The notes under the pieces: generated by a model
The model's input: only the letters and a program-made list of their open reading frames with translations
Database searches by the model: none
What the model was told of the DNA's origin: nothing
Shown: one piece after another, positions 7,914 to 14,558 of the stretch
Layout: each line of letters opens with the position of its first letter
Numbering within the stretch: position 1 is the first letter of the stretch
Position numbers and translations under genes: made by a program
Assembly: GCA_014799565.1 (NCBI GenBank)
Contig: JAAVHT010000034.1
Location: forward strand, 15,021 to 51,987
Reading direction: 5' to 3'
Source of the DNA: Clostridiales bacterium
Lineage (GTDB): Bacteria > Bacillota > Clostridia > Oscillospirales > Oscillospiraceae
Length of the DNA: 36,967 nt

Positions 7914-8604
7914 GGGAAACCTCCTTTTCGGGCAGGGCGGACAGGGCAATCAAAACCTGGGAGGGCAGATAGAACAGCCACATCCCCACCGCGGCGAAAA
8001 AGTACAGCATCAGGTTGAGTATCTGGACGTTATACAGCCCCACGCAGATGTCGCACCCCACGAACAGGGTGAGGCCCAGGGCAAAGCGCCGCCAGCGCTT
8101 CCCTTTCAGCGTCCAGGCCGCGATGGTGTTGGACAGCAGTTGGGTAAAATACACCGCCGCCAGCAGATTGACCAGCAGATTTTCCGGGGAGAACAAATCG
8201 GTGTGCCAAGCTGACTGCTCCACGACGAACGCCGCTGCCCCGGCCAGCGGCACGACCCCCACCCGGATAGGCCACAGGCTGGGCGCCCCGGCCCGGCGCA
8301 GGCGGAGAAAATAAACCGTCTGGACGCACAAAAACAGGGCGACACCCAGGGCGTAACAGTCGTTTCGCACCAGCAGGAACCAGTCGGCGCAGGCGGTGAG
8401 GGTCAGGGCGATGGGAACCAGCCGGTCGCCGCCCCCCAGCGCGCACAGCAGGGCGAAAGCCAGGCATAGCAGGACGCCCGCGTATTTGACGAAGACTGTG
8501 TCCCCTCCATAGCCGGTGAGATCCATGTTCAGAAAAGAGACATATAAAATGCCCTCCACAGCCAGAAAAGCGTCGGTAAGCTGGGAAAGCCTGCGCTCAT
8601 CCAT
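7897..8604 (-). CDS. Polytopic membrane protein of unknown function
   Basis: 235 residues with about seven or eight hydrophobic segments, so it should sit in the cytoplasmic membrane. The pattern of a TM helix with an internal Asp ([19 protein letters not shown]) weakly recalls the YhhN/lysoplasmalogenase fold, but the similarity is too loose to name it. The ATG at 8604 lies inside the last codons of dus (8-nt overlap), which points to translational coupling. Its own end overlaps the next gene by 17 nt. Middle gene of the three-gene dus operon. Confidence 0.75.
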   Translation of the reverse strand: MDERRLSQLTDAFLAVEGILYVSFLNMDLTGYGGDTVFVKYAGVLLCLAFALLCALGGGDRLVPIALTLTACADWFLLVRNDCYALGVALFLCVQTVYFLRLRRAGAPSLWPIRVGVVPLAGAAAFVVEQSAWHTDLFSPENLLVNLLAAVYFTQLLSNTIAAWTLKGKRWRRFALGLTLFVGCDICVGLYNVQILNLMLYFFAAVGMWLFYLPSQVLIALSALPEKEVSHEENQ

Positions 8605-9592
8605 GGTCCGCTTCCTCCGGGTCAGACAGATCCCGCTTGATGCCGGCGACCACCTGATGGAATTCCTCTGGGGTGGAGATTTTGCAGGCCCGCTCCTTCC
8701 AATAGGAGGCGTAGGGCACGCCCTTGAGATACCAGGCCAGGTGCTTGCGCATCTCCAGACAGGCAATCTTCTCCCCCTTGTGGGCCAGGGCCAGCTCGAA
8801 CTGCCGGGTGGCGGTGTCCATCCGCGCTGACAGCGGGGGCAGGGGCGGGATGTCCCGCCCCTCCAGGGCGGCGGCGCACTGCTCCAGCAGCCAGGGGTTG
8901 CCAAAGGCTCCCCTGCCCACCATGGCCATGTCCGCGCCGGTATAGGTCAGAATCCGCACCGCGTCCTTGGGGGAAAATACGTCCCCGTTGGCGATGACCG
9001 GGATGGACACGGCGTTTTTTACCTCCCGGATGTAGTCCCAGTTGGCGGAGCCGGAGTACATCTGGGTCTTCGTCCGTCCGTGGACGGCCACGGCGGACAC
9101 CCTCGCGTCCTCCATGCGCTTGGCGAACTCCACGCAGTTGATGGAGCCCTTGTCCCAGCCCAGGCGGCACTTCACGGTGACGGGCCTCCCCGCCGCGCCC
9201 CGCACCACCGCCGCCGCCACGCGCGCGGCCTTCTTCGGATCCCGCATGAGGGCGGAGCCGTCCCCGGAGTTGGCCACCTTGGGGACGGGACAGCCCATGT
9301 TGATGTCGATGATGTCCGCCCCGGAGCGCTCCAGGGCCAGTGCCGCGCCCTTCTCCATAAAGGGCTCGTCGCAGCCGAAGATCTGGACGGCGGCGGGATG
9401 CTCTCCCTCACCCAGCTTCAGCAGGGTGGGGGTCTTTTTGTCCCCGTAGCACAGGGCCTTGGCGCTGACCATCTCAGACACGGTATAGCAGCCCGACAGC
9501 TCCCGGCACACCGTGCGGAAGGCCAGGTCGGTCACCCCCGCCATGGGGCCCAGGGCCAGCCGGGTGTTCAGCTCCACATTGCCGATTTTCAT
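8597..9592 (-). CDS. dus: tRNA-dihydrouridine synthase (Dus family)
   Basis: 331 residues. FMN-dependent enzyme that reduces specific uridines in tRNA. The TIM-barrel start [19 protein letters not shown] and the motif DIINMGCP-type segment [21 protein letters not shown], with the catalytic cysteine, are present. [32 protein letters not shown] and [11 protein letters not shown] complete the DusB-like set. The start at 9592 (MKIGNVELN) has AGAGGA close upstream; the longer frame from 9652 runs through a strong hairpin and is unlikely. First gene of an operon with two membrane proteins. Confidence 0.93.
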   Translation of the reverse strand: MKIGNVELNTRLALGPMAGVTDLAFRTVCRELSGCYTVSEMVSAKALCYGDKKTPTLLKLGEGEHPAAVQIFGCDEPFMEKGAALALERSGADIIDINMGCPVPKVANSGDGSALMRDPKKAARVAAAVVRGAAGRPVTVKCRLGWDKGSINCVEFAKRMEDARVSAVAVHGRTKTQMYSGSANWDYIREVKNAVSIPVIANGDVFSPKDAVRILTYTGADMAMVGRGAFGNPWLLEQCAAALEGRDIPPLPPLSARMDTATRQFELALAHKGEKIACLEMRKHLAWYLKGVPYASYWKERACKISTPEEFHQVVAGIKRDLSDPEEADHG

Positions 9593-9606
9593 GGGTTCCT
9601 CTTTCT

Positions 9607-9641
9607 TTTCCGTCCCCGCCCCTGCGGGGCGGGGACGGAAA
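9607..9641. promoter_or_regulatory. Perfect 16-bp hairpin in the dus 5' leader
   Basis: A 16-bp perfect stem (9607-9622 with 9626-9641) with a 3-nt loop sits between the dus start point (near 9651) and its ribosome site. No U-tract follows in either direction, so it does not look like a terminator. It may protect the mRNA 5' end or modulate translation. Confidence 0.6.
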
Positions 9642-9657
9642 CCAAAATTCATGTGTT

Positions 9658-9686
9658 ATCATACCAAATTTTCCCCCAAAAGGCAA
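9658..9686 (-). promoter_or_regulatory. Sigma-A promoter of the dus operon
   Basis: On the minus strand: TTGCCT (9686-9681), 17-bp spacer, TATGAT (9663-9658). Confidence 0.75.
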
Positions 9687-9722
9687 GACAGGTTCCGACT
9701 GCCTTTTCCAATGGGCCTGTCC

Positions 9723-9728
9723 TATAAT
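9723..9728 (+). promoter_or_regulatory. Candidate -10 element of spoIIE
   Basis: A perfect TATAAT lies 60 nt before the spoIIE start, without a recognisable -35 at 17 bp. A missing canonical -35 fits a Spo0A-activated promoter, as for spoIIE in Bacillus. No intact TGTCGAA box is visible; TTCCGAC at 9693 is only a partial match. Confidence 0.45.
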
Positions 9729-9787
9729 GACGGAGTTACCATAATATGGAACTCTTTACATATGACTCGACCACGGAGGGATGCGCC

Positions 9788-12106
9788 ATGACGGCAAACG
9801 AGGGAACCAAACGGGAAAAGCAGAGACGGAGCCTGCCCGTGCCGATGATGATGCGGCTGTCCGACTGCGGGGTGCGCTTCCTGCTCTCGGCGGTGCTGGC
9901 GGGGGCGGAGCTGATGGGAGGGCACTCCCTGTTCGCCCTGGCGCTGGTGGGGGTGTGCCAGCCGGGGATGGAGGGGTTTGCGGCCCTGCTGGGCGCGGCG
10001 CTGGGTTACCTGTCCTTCCGGGGGGTGGTGGAGGGCCTGCGCTACATCGCCGCCTCCATGATGGTGTGCGCCGTGGCCCTGGCCATGGGGGAGTTTGAGA
10101 TCTACCACCGCCCCTGGTTCATGCCGGTCGTGGCCGCCGCCCTCAACGGCATGGTGGGCTTTGTCTACCAGTCCGCCGCCGGGTGGGGCAGGGGATCGGC
10201 GGTGGGCTTTGTCACCGAGGTGGTACTTACCGCCGGGACGGTATACCTGTACCGTCAGGCGTTCGATCTTTGGGAGAAGCGCCGACCCGGTGGGGAGATC
10301 TCGGTGCGCCAGATGGCGGGGGGCGTCGCCCTGGCCGCCACCCTGATGATGACCCTCACCCGGGTGACGGTGGCGGGGGACTACTCGCTGGGCCGGGTGT
10401 TGTGCGTGCCCATCGTACTGATCGCCGCGTGGAAGGGCGGCGTGGGCCTGGGGGCCGCCGCCGGGGTGGCGGCGGGGCTGGCCATGGGCTTTTCCGCCGG
10501 ACTGCCCACTTATTACACTTTGATCTACGCCCTGCCGGGGCTGATCGCGGGGATTTTTGTGAAGCAGAGCCGCCTGATGTGCGCCGCGGGATACGCCCTG
10601 AGCGGGGCGGCGGCCATCCTGTGGACGTGGGAGCTGGGGCCGGGAAGCGCCGCGGCCTGGGAGCTGGCGGCGGGGACGGCCGTATTCCTCCTGCTGCCGG
10701 ACAAGCTCCTCCGGCGGCTGTCCGCCCTGGTGCGCCAGGAGGAGCCGGAGGAGGAGAGCGTCCACGCCCGCAGATTTGCCGCCGACCGCCTGAAGCAGAC
10801 CGCCGAGGCGTTCCGGGCGGTGTCCGGGGGGCTGCGCACGGCGTTCCAGGCCCCCGCCGCCCCCAACGACGGGGACGCGGCCCGCATCTTCGACCGGGCG
10901 GCGGATCGGGTGTGCGTCAAGTGCAAGCAGAAGGAGCGATGCTGGCAGCGGGAGTACCAGGTCACCAAGACCGCCCTGGCCGACGCCCTCACCCCCATGC
11001 TGGACCGGGGGGCGGGGGCACTGGAGGACTTCCCGCCCCACTTCTCCAGCCGGTGCATCCGGTTCGAGACGTTTTTGGTAGCCGCCAACGGGGAGCTGTC
11101 CGCCCTGCTGCAACGGCGGCGGTACGACAGCCGGGTGCGGGAGAGCCGGGCGGCAGTGTGCGCCCAGTACGGACACATGGCCTCGGTGCTGGATCGGGCG
11201 GCGGTGGAGCTGGCCCAGGAGCCGGCGGTGGACGTGCGCCGTCAGCGGCTGGTGAAGCAGCGCCTGGCCGCCCTGGGGCTGGAGGGCCGGTGTACGGTGT
11301 ACGCCGATCAGTACGGCCACCTGCAATTGGAGGTAGAGGGCTCCGGCGCGGAGCAGCTCAGCCGGGAGGGGGAAATCGGCCGCCTGTCCGCCATTTTGGG
11401 TTGCCCTCTTCGGGACGCGGACAGCTGCCGGGGACACGCCCACCTGACCCAAAAGGAGCCCCTGATGGCCATTGCCGGGGTGGCGGGGGCAGACCGCCAG
11501 GGCCAGAGCGTCAGCGGCGACGCAGGGGTGTGGTTCAAGGACGACTCCGGCAAGCTGAATTTCTTGCTGTGCGATGGCATGGGCAGCGGCCCCGCCGCCC
11601 GGGAGGACAGCGAGACCGCCCTGCGTTTGATGGAAAAGTTTCTCCGAGCGGGACTGGAGCCGGAGGAGGCGCTGACGACCGTGGGCGAGGCCCTGGCCCT
11701 CCGGGGCGAGGAGGAGGGGGGATTCACCACGGTGGATCTCCTCCAGATCGATCTGTTCAGCGGAACCAGCGCGGTGTACAAGCTGGGAGCGGCCCCCACC
11801 TATCTCCGCCGGGGCGGCAGTGTGGAGCGGCTTTGCGGCGAGTCCCTGCCGGCGGGTGTGGCCGCGGGGGCAATGGCAGGGCCTGACGCCTTCCCCTTGT
11901 CGCTGGACGCAGGGGACTGCGTCCTGCTGGTCAGCGACGGGGTGACCACCGGCAAGGATGACCGCTGGGTGCGCAAGCTGCTGGCCGACTTCGACGGGCT
12001 GTCCCCCCAGGCGCTGGCGGCCCAGGTGCTGCGGGAGAGCGGCGAGCGCTCGGGCAGCGGGGACGACCGCACGGTCATCGCCATCAAATTGGACGTGAGG
12101 ACATGA
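9788..12106 (+). CDS. spoIIE: Stage II sporulation protein E (membrane serine phosphatase)
   Basis: 772 residues, slightly shorter than the Bacillus protein (about 827). It dephosphorylates the anti-anti-sigma factor SpoIIAA in the forespore and so activates sigma-F. About ten hydrophobic segments fill residues ~25-330. A cytoplasmic linker follows, with the cysteine motif VCVKCKQKERCW. The C-terminal PP2C phosphatase domain contains FLLCDGMGSGPAAREDS (near residue 595), FTTVDLLQIDLFSG and VLLVSDGVTTGKDD, the metal-binding aspartate segments. The start at 9788 has GGAGGG 7 nt upstream. It is followed by its own terminator, so it is a single-gene transcript. Its presence says the organism can probably sporulate. 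Confidence 0.96.
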   Translation: MTANEGTKREKQRRSLPVPMMMRLSDCGVRFLLSAVLAGAELMGGHSLFALALVGVCQPGMEGFAALLGAALGYLSFRGVVEGLRYIAASMMVCAVALAMGEFEIYHRPWFMPVVAAALNGMVGFVYQSAAGWGRGSAVGFVTEVVLTAGTVYLYRQAFDLWEKRRPGGEISVRQMAGGVALAATLMMTLTRVTVAGDYSLGRVLCVPIVLIAAWKGGVGLGAAAGVAAGLAMGFSAGLPTYYTLIYALPGLIAGIFVKQSRLMCAAGYALSGAAAILWTWELGPGSAAAWELAAGTAVFLLLPDKLLRRLSALVRQEEPEEESVHARRFAADRLKQTAEAFRAVSGGLRTAFQAPAAPNDGDAARIFDRAADRVCVKCKQKERCWQREYQVTKTALADALTPMLDRGAGALEDFPPHFSSRCIRFETFLVAANGELSALLQRRRYDSRVRESRAAVCAQYGHMASVLDRAAVELAQEPAVDVRRQRLVKQRLAALGLEGRCTVYADQYGHLQLEVEGSGAEQLSREGEIGRLSAILGCPLRDADSCRGHAHLTQKEPLMAIAGVAGADRQGQSVSGDAGVWFKDDSGKLNFLLCDGMGSGPAAREDSETALRLMEKFLRAGLEPEEALTTVGEALALRGEEEGGFTTVDLLQIDLFSGTSAVYKLGAAPTYLRRGGSVERLCGESLPAGVAAGAMAGPDAFPLSLDAGDCVLLVSDGVTTGKDDRWVRKLLADFDGLSPQALAAQVLRESGERSGSGDDRTVIAIKLDVRT

Positions 12107-12167
12107 CAAAAGGGCCCGGAGGGTGTTGGATTCCCCCTGACAAGGGCATCTGCGATTTGGGAAAGTA

Positions 12168-12211
12168 CCCTGGCAGGAATCACGCTGAGATTTCCTGCCA
12201 GGGCTTTTCTT
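12168..12211 (+). terminator. Rho-independent terminator of spoIIE
   Basis: A 12-bp stem (12168-12179 with 12192-12203), then CTTTTCTT. It lies 62 nt past the stop codon. Confidence 0.88.
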
Positions 12212-12481
12212 GTCCTGCCGGACGGTGCCGTCGGATCTGTGCTGGCCTGGTGCTTTGAAGCAAACCATACACCGTGCCTACAGGGCACGGAAAGGAAAAA
12301 ATGGAAAGATTTTTGTGCAGTTGACGAAATGACCGGGAACTGATAAACTTGTAACGACATCTGGTTCAGCAGAAAGCTGAGAGGATGGCTTGCCATTTCC
12401 CCTTGATTTGTCAAGGGGCTTCTGTGCCTTTGTGGGGATTTATCCGCTCAAAAGCACGTTTTGGAGGTGATGCCGGTGGTG
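12212..12481 (+). promoter_or_regulatory. Sigma-factor operon promoter region and leader
   Basis: A sigma-A-type promoter TTGACG (12321-12326), 17-bp spacer, TAAACT (12344-12349) precedes a leader of about 125 nt. The leader has an 8-bp hairpin (12399-12406 with 12411-12418) followed by CTTCTGTGCCTTTG. Overlapping the promoter is GGGAAC (12335-12340), 14 bp, CGACAT (12355-12360). This resembles ECF-type promoters and recurs upstream of the AP2 gene. No coding capacity is seen in this stretch. Confidence 0.65.
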
Positions 12482-13000
12482 ATGATTTATCTCAGCACCA
12501 TAGAGAGCCCGGAGGAAAAAATCAAATTCGAGGAGCTCTATAATAAGTACCGGGGCTTTATGCTCAAGGTCGCTTCCCGCATCCTGCGGGGAGAACAGGA
12601 TGCGGAGGACGCCGTACACAATGCCTTTTTGAGCCTGGCGAAAAATATGAAGCTTGTTCCCGAACTGGATTCTCTCAAGCTGCGGGGGTTCCTCTATATC
12701 GTTACCGAGAACAAGGCGATTGATATTCTCCGGGAACGGAAACGGCGGGATCTGGAGGAGTCTCTGTACGAGGACCAGCCCCTCTACGCCCCTGTTGACG
12801 ATGGGGAGCAGGATCTGGCCTGGTGCATCTCCCAGCTGCCGCCCCGGTATCAAGAGGTTATCCTGCTGAAATACAGCCATGGATACACGACCAGGGAGAT
12901 TGCCTCTATCCTGGGAATATCCTTCGCCGCGGCCAGCAAGCTGGATCAGCGGGCGAAGGCCAGACTGAAAGAACTGTGCGAAAAGGAGGGACTTCTGTGA
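12482..13000 (+). CDS. ECF-type RNA polymerase sigma factor
   Basis: 172 residues. It directs RNA polymerase to alternative promoters, usually after an envelope signal. Region 2 is FEELYNKYRGFMLKVASRILRGEQDAEDAVHNAFLSLAKN in outline (about 16-55), and region 4 is PPRYQEVILLKYSHGYTTREIASILGIS in outline, with a helix-turn-helix (about 120-150). Region 3 is absent, as in ECF factors. Several in-frame starts exist: GTG at 12476 has the best spacing (8 nt) to GGAGG at 12463-12467. ATG at 12482 fits the usual family start MIYLS. Its TGA overlaps the GTG of the next gene (GTGA), so sigma and anti-sigma are translationally coupled. Confidence 0.9.
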   Translation: MIYLSTIESPEEKIKFEELYNKYRGFMLKVASRILRGEQDAEDAVHNAFLSLAKNMKLVPELDSLKLRGFLYIVTENKAIDILRERKRRDLEESLYEDQPLYAPVDDGEQDLAWCISQLPPRYQEVILLKYSHGYTTREIASILGISFAAASKLDQRAKARLKELCEKEGLL

Positions 13001-13686
13001 TTTCGGACAAGGAATTGCGGGAGGCGGCGCGGCGGCACGAAAAAGCTCTGCTGCGTACCCTGCCGGAGCCGGAGGACTGCGAGGCCGTCTTCTCGCCGGA
13101 CTTTGAGCGCAAAATGAAAAAGCTGATCTTCCGGACGGATCATCCGATCCTGTACTGGCTGCCCCGGCTGCTTGGGGTTCTGCTGGCGCTGCTGGCCGCA
13201 GGATCGGTCGCCGCCGCCATGCTGTCGGCGAAACAGGCCGTCTATGTAAAGGAGCCGCCTGTGCACACGGAAAGGTCGGCTCCCACGGCTCCCACCGCCC
13301 CCACGGAGCCGCCATTCCCATCGGTGGAATCCCAGGAGCCGGAACCTGCGGCGCGAGCCATCGTTTACCGCCCCATCTGGCTGCCGGAGGGCTGCGAGTG
13401 GGATCGGGAGGCGCTATATGAGAACGAGGGCATGATCGTTTACCGTACCCCCGGCGGCACGGAGGCCGTGTTCCTCTACGACCTCACCGGCGCGGAGCGG
13501 GAGGCCGAAGGCAGGGAAGTCTCTGTGGGAGACGGGATCGGGACGCTCCTGCTGGGCCAGAACAAGGAGGAGCTCAACGAGCTGTTCTGGTCCGACGAAA
13601 AGGCCGGGGTTTCTTTCTGGCTGTCCGCGCCCTTTGAGGAGGAGGACATGATCCGCGTGGCGGAGAGTGTGAAGGCGGAAGAATGA
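12997..13686 (+). CDS. Membrane-anchored anti-sigma factor (DUF4367-like)
   Basis: 229 residues. A cytoplasmic N-terminal segment (1-50) is followed by one transmembrane helix (about 52-76), then a Pro/Thr-rich extracellular linker (85-120: APTAPTAPTEPP) and a C-terminal extracellular domain (120-229) like the DUF4367 domains found behind Firmicutes sigma factors. Position after the sigma gene with a 4-nt overlap, and this topology, make it the likely cognate anti-sigma factor that releases the sigma factor on an envelope signal. Start GTG 12997, AGGAGGG 6 nt upstream. No zinc-type HxxxCxxC motif is seen. Confidence 0.8.
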   Translation: MISDKELREAARRHEKALLRTLPEPEDCEAVFSPDFERKMKKLIFRTDHPILYWLPRLLGVLLALLAAGSVAAAMLSAKQAVYVKEPPVHTERSAPTAPTAPTEPPFPSVESQEPEPAARAIVYRPIWLPEGCEWDREALYENEGMIVYRTPGGTEAVFLYDLTGAEREAEGREVSVGDGIGTLLLGQNKEELNELFWSDEKAGVSFWLSAPFEEEDMIRVAESVKAEE

Positions 13687-13791
13687 CCCCCCAAAAAATT
13701 TTTTAAAAATTTTCAAACCAGGTGTCCAAAATCGTCATGTCTCCAACGCCAAATAGAGTAGGAGGACGAATCTCGAAAGGCGGTGGACACC
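13687..13791 (+). promoter_or_regulatory. AP2-gene upstream region with ECF-like promoter candidate
   Basis: No good sigma-A promoter is visible here. TCAAAC (13713-13718), 14 bp, CGTCAT (13733-13738) matches the spacing and form of the element before the sigma gene (GGGAAC-N14-CGACAT). The A6T6 tract at 13693-13704 is not a convincing terminator. If the candidate is not used, the downstream genes must read through from the sigma operon. Confidence 0.4.
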
Positions 13792-14127
13792 ATGGAAGAA
13801 CAGGAGAACCACAGCCCCCTCCATGGGCAATCCCTCGCCGAAATCGGTCGGGCCAGCCTGACCTTCATTGACGGAACCTGCGTGGAGATGCTGCGGGCCA
13901 AGACGGTCCGTTGCAACAACACCAGCGGCGTGCCCGGGGTGGAGTGGCGGAAGTCCAAGCAGCGCTGGCGCGCCAGCATCTGCTTCAAGGGGAAGCGCCA
14001 CTACCTGGGCAACTACGCCCGCTTCGAGGACGCCGTCAAGGCTCGAAAACGAGGAGAGGAGGATCTCCACGACAAATTTCTGCGTGAATTTGATGAGCAA
14101 AACGGGCAATCCAAGACAAGACCGTAG
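13792..14127 (+). CDS. Small AP2-domain DNA-binding protein
   Basis: 111 residues. Residues about 42-90 form an AP2/ERF-like three-strand-plus-helix domain: NNTSGVPGVEWRKSKQRW, then ASICFKGKRHYLGNY and the helix ARFEDAVKARKRGEEDL. In bacteria such domains are mostly found fused to HNH nucleases or integrases, or alone in small proteins of unknown role. Here there is no nuclease or integrase domain, so it may be a regulator or architectural DNA binder. The start at 13792 has AAGGCGG 8 nt upstream; GTG at 13783 is inside that site. It sits between the sigma/anti-sigma pair and the c-di-GMP riboswitch array with no promoter visible after it, so its mRNA probably runs into the array. Confidence 0.82.
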   Translation: MEEQENHSPLHGQSLAEIGRASLTFIDGTCVEMLRAKTVRCNNTSGVPGVEWRKSKQRWRASICFKGKRHYLGNYARFEDAVKARKRGEEDLHDKFLREFDEQNGQSKTRP

Positions 14128-14223
14128 GGATCGCACCTGAAGCGGCAGATTCACCGGGGAAGGGAGGGGCTCCACACGATCATCCGCCGCCAGACGCGCC
14201 GGGACGGCGGGTGGGACAGACCG

Positions 14224-14333
14224 GGCGCATGGGCAAACCATTGGAAACAATGGGACGCAAAGCCAGAGGCTGTCGGACGGTGACCTTCGCGAAACGCGGG
14301 CCCGTCCTACGCTCGTTCGGCTGTACTTATGTA
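14224..14333 (+). ncRNA. Cyclic-di-GMP-I (GEMM-I) riboswitch aptamer 1
   Basis: Hallmarks: GGGCAAACC (14231-14239), a perfect hairpin CATTG-GAAA-CAATG with GNRA loop, GGGACGCAAAGCC (14252-14264), then AGAGGCT, a long GC-rich arm (GGACGG...CCGTCC around CGCGAAACGCG) and the closing GTTCGGCTGTAC. The order matches the Vibrio and Clostridium GEMM-I consensus. Ends are approximate. Confidence 0.88.
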
Positions 14334-14340
14334 ACCCTCG

Positions 14341-14434
14341 AGAGAGATTTGGCAAACCATGGGAAACTGTGTGTGCGCAAAGCTACGGGACTAAGGCGCG
14401 AGAGATTCTTACGCTATGTTCGCCGGGCTGCACC
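14341..14434 (+). ncRNA. Cyclic-di-GMP-I (GEMM-I) riboswitch aptamer 2
   Basis: Hallmarks: TTGGCAAACC (14349-14358), the hairpin CATGG-GAAA-CTGTG, GCGCAAAGCTACGGGACTAAGG (core at 14376-14383), a variable arm, and CGCCGGGCTGCACC. It starts about 20 nt after aptamer 1. It is the closest of the three to the clostridial consensus in its ACGGG-CTAAGG part. Confidence 0.85.
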
Positions 14435-14520
14435 CGGCAATCCGTCCGAAAGGGCGGTCGCGCAAAGCCAGAGGCTAAAGTGCGGGCCTGTCCCGCGCCA
14501 TGCTCGTTCGGCTACCAGAT
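14430..14520 (+). ncRNA. Cyclic-di-GMP-I (GEMM-I) riboswitch aptamer 3
   Basis: Hallmarks: CCCGGCAATCC (14433-14443), the hairpin CCGTCC-GAAA-GGGCGG, CGCAAAGCC (14461-14469), AGAGGCTAAA, a GC-rich arm (TGCGGG...CCCGCG) and GTTCGGCTACC. It departs from consensus by CAATCC instead of CAAACC. It abuts aptamer 2 directly and ends about 40 nt before the surface-protein ATG. Confidence 0.82.
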
Positions 14521-14521
14521 A

Positions 14522-14550
14522 CTTTGCGTCTGAATATTGCAAAGAAAGGA
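14522..14550 (+). promoter_or_regulatory. Putative riboswitch expression platform and ribosome site
   Basis: CTTTGCG (14522-14528) can pair with GCAAAG (14539-14544), which touches the ribosome site AAAGGA (14545-14550). It can instead pair with CGCAAAG (14461-14467), the conserved ligand-pocket strand of aptamer 3. The two pairings exclude each other, as expected for a translational switch. No U-tract terminator is seen between the array and the ATG. Confidence 0.5.
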
Positions 14551-14558
14551 AAATTATC

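Noticed and set aside
13690-13716. A6T6 tract after the anti-sigma gene as a terminator
   Set aside because: No GC stem; A/T-only pairing is too weak, so read-through cannot be excluded.
14211-14558. Long N-terminal extension of the surface protein through the aptamers
   Set aside because: This frame merely reads through the three riboswitch aptamers. The signal peptide and ribosome site place the start at 14559.
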